This document shows, in pieces, positions 61,158 through 64,000 of a stretch of 64,000 nucleotides of DNA (position 1 is its first letter; every line of letters begins with the position of its first letter). The stretch lies in the NCBI GenBank assembly GCA_008694505.1, contig VZDJ01007749.1, positions 4,926,941 to 4,990,940 of the forward strand. The letters are read 5' to 3'. Source of the stretch: Cyanoderma ruficeps (Eukaryota; Chordata; Aves; Passeriformes; Timaliidae). Both the position numbers and the translations under genes were made by a program. The notes beneath the pieces were generated by a model. It worked only from the letters and a program-made list of their open reading frames with translations, ran no database searches and was not told the origin of the DNA.

Positions 61158-64000
61158 GTGAGCGGCCGGCTCCGGAGCGGGCGGCGGGCGCGGGGTGGGG
61201 GGCGATGCTCCGCGCCCCCCGGCTCGGACGGCGCGCAGCCGGGAACGGGAATGGGAGCCGGGGGGATCGGCCGGCGGCGGGGGAGGGGGCCGGGCCGAGG
61301 GGAGCCCCGCGGTGGGGGAAGGGCCCATTGTTAGTGGCGGCGGGGGAAGGGCGGCCCGCCGTCCCCGTCCCCCCGCGGCGGCGGCGAAGTTGCGGTCCGG
61401 GGGCGGCGGCGGAGCCTGGGCCGGGGCGGGGGGCGGCCCCGCTCCGGCGTCTGCCCTGGGTCGGGCACGGCGTGAGCCCTCGGCGCCCGTCTCCTTTCTT
61501 TCTCTGCCGGTGGTGATTTTTTTTCCTCCCTTCCCCTCCGCCTTACCCGGCGCGTGTTGCATTGCAGCAGCAGCTGGGCTTTTCCCTCGGTAATCAATAA
61601 AGAGGCGCCGGGGGGGAAGGAGGGAGGGGGGATCCCCCTCTCGGCAGCCGGGAAAGTGTCGCGTTTGGAGGTTTGGGATGTAAACATAGAGGTGGCCACG
61701 GCTGGGGGCGGCAGGGAGGGAGGTGGGTGCCTGCTGCCTTCCCGCCGGGAACTCCCGCTCCCCGCCGGCTCATTCATTTGAAGGCGATTTTCTGCCTCCC
61801 CGGCCCGTCCCCCCCTTCCCCCCGCCATCCTCCCCCCAGCTCGCTTTTAGCGCCTGTTCTGTTTCCATAATCTCCTTTCTGGATTGGTGCAGGACCCGGT
61901 GAGAAATGCGGCTCGGTGGCCGAGCGCTGGTCTGGCTGCTCGGGGACGCCGTGCTCCCTGGAGGCCTGCCCCTCTCTCAGACAGCTGGGGAAACGAGTTA
62001 CTCGTGCCTTCCTTTTTTTTTTCGCCTGGAAGTTATTGTCTGCCTTACAGTTGGATATGAACCTTCTTTGTCTTAAAGACGCGACTGTAAGTCGTGAGGT
62101 CCTTCGGAGTAGAGGGTCCGGCAAGATTTGCGTGATCAGAGTCGACGAATTCCTCTGCTGCATAAAACTGATGAGCCATTAGAATTCCCTGTAAATTACA
62201 GGAAAATCCTAAAAAAAAATTTTGTACAGTGGGGGTTCCCTCTTTCAGTGCACCTTCAACGGAAAAGGTTGTGTTGCAGTGGGAAGCATGGGAGTAATCT
62301 CCCTGCTGTTTTGTTTAGAATTGTGTTCCTGTATTTCCCTCTAGTTTTCTTTGTTAACTGTAGGTATTTATGTCCTACGTTATTTTAAGCTTTGTTTTGT
62401 CTTGTGATAATTTATTTTCAGTTATTCATGTTGCTCATGTAGAAGTCAGATACCCTGCAAATGAAAAGTTACAGCTTGGAAAACCTACGGTTTGTATCCA
62501 GATCCTTTAAGCAGAGTTGTTCTTTTTAATTATCTTGACAGCCTTTAGCACAATGAATGCTGCTAGTCGAGCAAGACTTGGCATAAATACATTGGGAAGC
62601 CCCGTGTAAGTTTGGGTTTCGTGCTGGCAAAAAGTGCTTGAATTGTTCGGGTGATGCTGAGTGAAGTGAGCTATAGCAGCAAGAGTGCTCACTGTTCACT
62701 GGTGTAACTGTATGTGTGCTAGGACTTGTGCCAGCTTGGAGGGAGCACAAGTGTTTCTGTTAACCAGCACAACAGGGAAGTATCTAGGTTGAACCTACCC
62801 TTAGGTTGCTTATTTAGATGTTTGATTAGCTGACTTGCAGCAGTGAGTAAATGTAGGTAAATGAATATATTACTGGCCTTGAAGCATTCTACCCACTTGT
62901 GCCTGCAGAGCATCAGGCTGGTAAGGGGGAGATGCAGTTATGATTTGGAGGGTCTCCCTGATGAGTGGTCATGGGGTGTTTCAAAGGAAACTGACTTCTA
63001 GAACGCTTGGTTCCAGCCCTCTGGAAAAAAAAGAAACAAGCTGTACCAATTAAACTACACAGGCTAAAAAAATGATGTGGTTAAAGAAGTATTTTCTCTC
63101 TATAGAGGCACTATTAAATTCACTCAGTTTCGTTTAATTGGTCCGACTCCAGTACAATGGCAAGCTTTCACTGCACACTCTCTCTTTGGACTTGTTTAGA
63201 CTATGGTTGATGGTATATTTCTGAAACATGTTTAAACAATATCTTCATGCTGTATTTTGTTCAGGCAATGACTTTTAATGTGCATTTGCTGGTCAAGGCA
63301 AGGTCTGATGGGTGAGGAGTGACAGGGTAGGTGGGACAAGAAACCAGCATTTCATATAGCTCCTCTGTTTGCAGGTGCTGTTAAGTCTTAGCAGCTTATA
63401 CTAAAAATATATTTTTGGCACAATATTGATGATCACTTGGAATGAGTAAACTGTTCTGTCATTGCTGTTGGGCAGGTAAGTATGCAGCTGGTGCTCCAAA
63501 GAATAAAAAAATAAATAGATGAAATGGGACGGGGAGGGGAAAAGCACCCTCATTTTCTTTCCTGTGCTTTAGCTATTCTTCAGCCATCATGAGCCTGAAC
63601 TAATTCTGATGATTTTGTGTTGAGATCTCGCATCTGGTCTGAATGATTAGCTGGTCAGTTACCAAAAAGCAAACTGGTTTTCCTTCTGTCAAATAATACT
63701 AAACATCGTTGTGAAGAGCATCTTTGAATGTTAAAACAATCAGCAATTCTGTGAGACACAAACACTGACACTACACAAGAATTAATTCTTGCAGAAGTCT
63801 GCTTTGTATTCAAATTGAAATGATATGCTATTTGAATAACATCTGTTAGGGGTTTTAGGTTGCGGAGGAACTCTGAATATTAAATGTCCCAGTTAAATGG
63901 TCTAGCCTAAGTATGAAGTTACTTGGTTCAGGATAGCCCTATTCAGGGCTATGTGTATCTGTGTCTCCTGCCCTAGGTAAACATCTGATTCCCATGAACA
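61158..64000 (+). other. ENAH: ENAH intron 1 (partial)
   Basis: The intron starts at the gtgagc donor. It is GC-rich to about 61.93 kb and AT-rich afterwards. No second ENAH exon (start of EVH1) is visible, in keeping with a long first intron. One exon-like segment at 62542-62605 is listed separately. No clear repeat is recognised in the AT-rich part. Confidence 0.65.
62542..62605 (+). other. ENAH: Candidate alternative 5' exon of ENAH
   Basis: A plausible acceptor (ttctttttaattatcttgacag) precedes a 64-bp segment with an ATG at 62553 (context cacaATGa) and a strong donor CCCGT|gtaagt. From this ATG the segment encodes 17 codons plus two bases (MNAASRARLGINTLGSP), leaving the same phase 2 as the standard exon 1. 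If instead spliced after exon 1, the normal frame would read ATG AGC CTT TAG and stop. There is no transcript evidence; this could be chance. Confidence 0.25.

Larger units (their letters stand above)
60270..61930 (+). promoter_or_regulatory. ENAH: CpG island, ENAH promoter and exon 1
   Basis: This is the largest CpG island in the window, about 1.7 kb with very high GC and long pyrimidine tracts on the plus strand (for example 60747-60780 and a CTC run near 60868-60885). No TATA box is visible. It contains the ATG exon at 61153. Long open frames on both strands here follow from GC content (few stop codons) and are not taken as genes. Confidence 0.85.

Noticed and set aside
60048..61334. 428-codon plus-strand open frame and similar long frames on both strands across the ENAH CpG island
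   Set aside because: The translations are low-complexity P/R/G/A/S and the frames overlap on both strands; few stop codons are expected at this GC content. The frame runs through the ENAH ATG and donor in the wrong phase.
1..64000. Prokaryotic-style systems (CRISPR, defence islands, operons)
   Set aside because: Spliced vertebrate genes, CpG islands and avian repeats show a eukaryotic chromosome; no spaced direct-repeat array or operon structure is present.

Overview
This is vertebrate nuclear DNA, almost certainly from a bird. The repeats are avian: four CR1 LINE fragments with the typical 3' tails, one solo LTR of the avian ERVL type, and one younger solo LTR with a perfect 6-bp target duplication. 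I see no bacterial, organellar or CRISPR features. The species cannot be fixed from sequence alone; a passerine is possible but unproven.

Three conserved genes form a recognisable block. On the minus strand at the left edge lies the first coding exon of EPHX1 (microsomal epoxide hydrolase; 736-915), with the rest of the gene beyond the window. Its likely promoter is the CpG island at about 11.96-12.61 kb, which carries a good minus-strand splice donor. SRP9 (9-kDa signal recognition particle subunit) is complete on the minus strand: CDS exons at 26640-26711, 23985-24053 and 22589-22708 encode 86 aa. On the plus strand the large CpG island at about 60.27-61.93 kb holds an exon that starts ATGAG and runs straight into a splice donor at 61157/61158, as expected for exon 1 of ENAH. 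The order and orientations match human 1q42 read in reverse (ENAH, SRP9, EPHX1, with ENAH divergent), which supports all three calls.

Layout: 1-735 EPHX1 intron 2; 736-920 EPHX1 coding exon; 921-12.2 kb presumed EPHX1 intron 1, containing a degenerate minisatellite, a pair of 92-bp repeats and a solo LTR; 12.6-22.1 kb EPHX1-SRP9 intergenic DNA with an ERVL LTR and CR1 copies; 22.1-27.2 kb SRP9 and its CpG promoter; 27.2-60.2 kb SRP9-ENAH intergenic DNA with few repeats and no recognised gene; 61.16-64 kb start of ENAH intron 1.

The genes are a conserved neighbourhood rather than an operon or pathway: detoxification (EPHX1), co-translational targeting (SRP9) and actin dynamics (ENAH). I did not find a new biological system. 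The best leads are a possible alternative ENAH 5' exon in intron 1 whose reading phase matches exon 1, a run of coding-like but broken minus-strand segments at 57.5-59.8 kb, and several unexplained tandem or paired repeats. Most long open frames here, especially those in CpG islands, look like chance.
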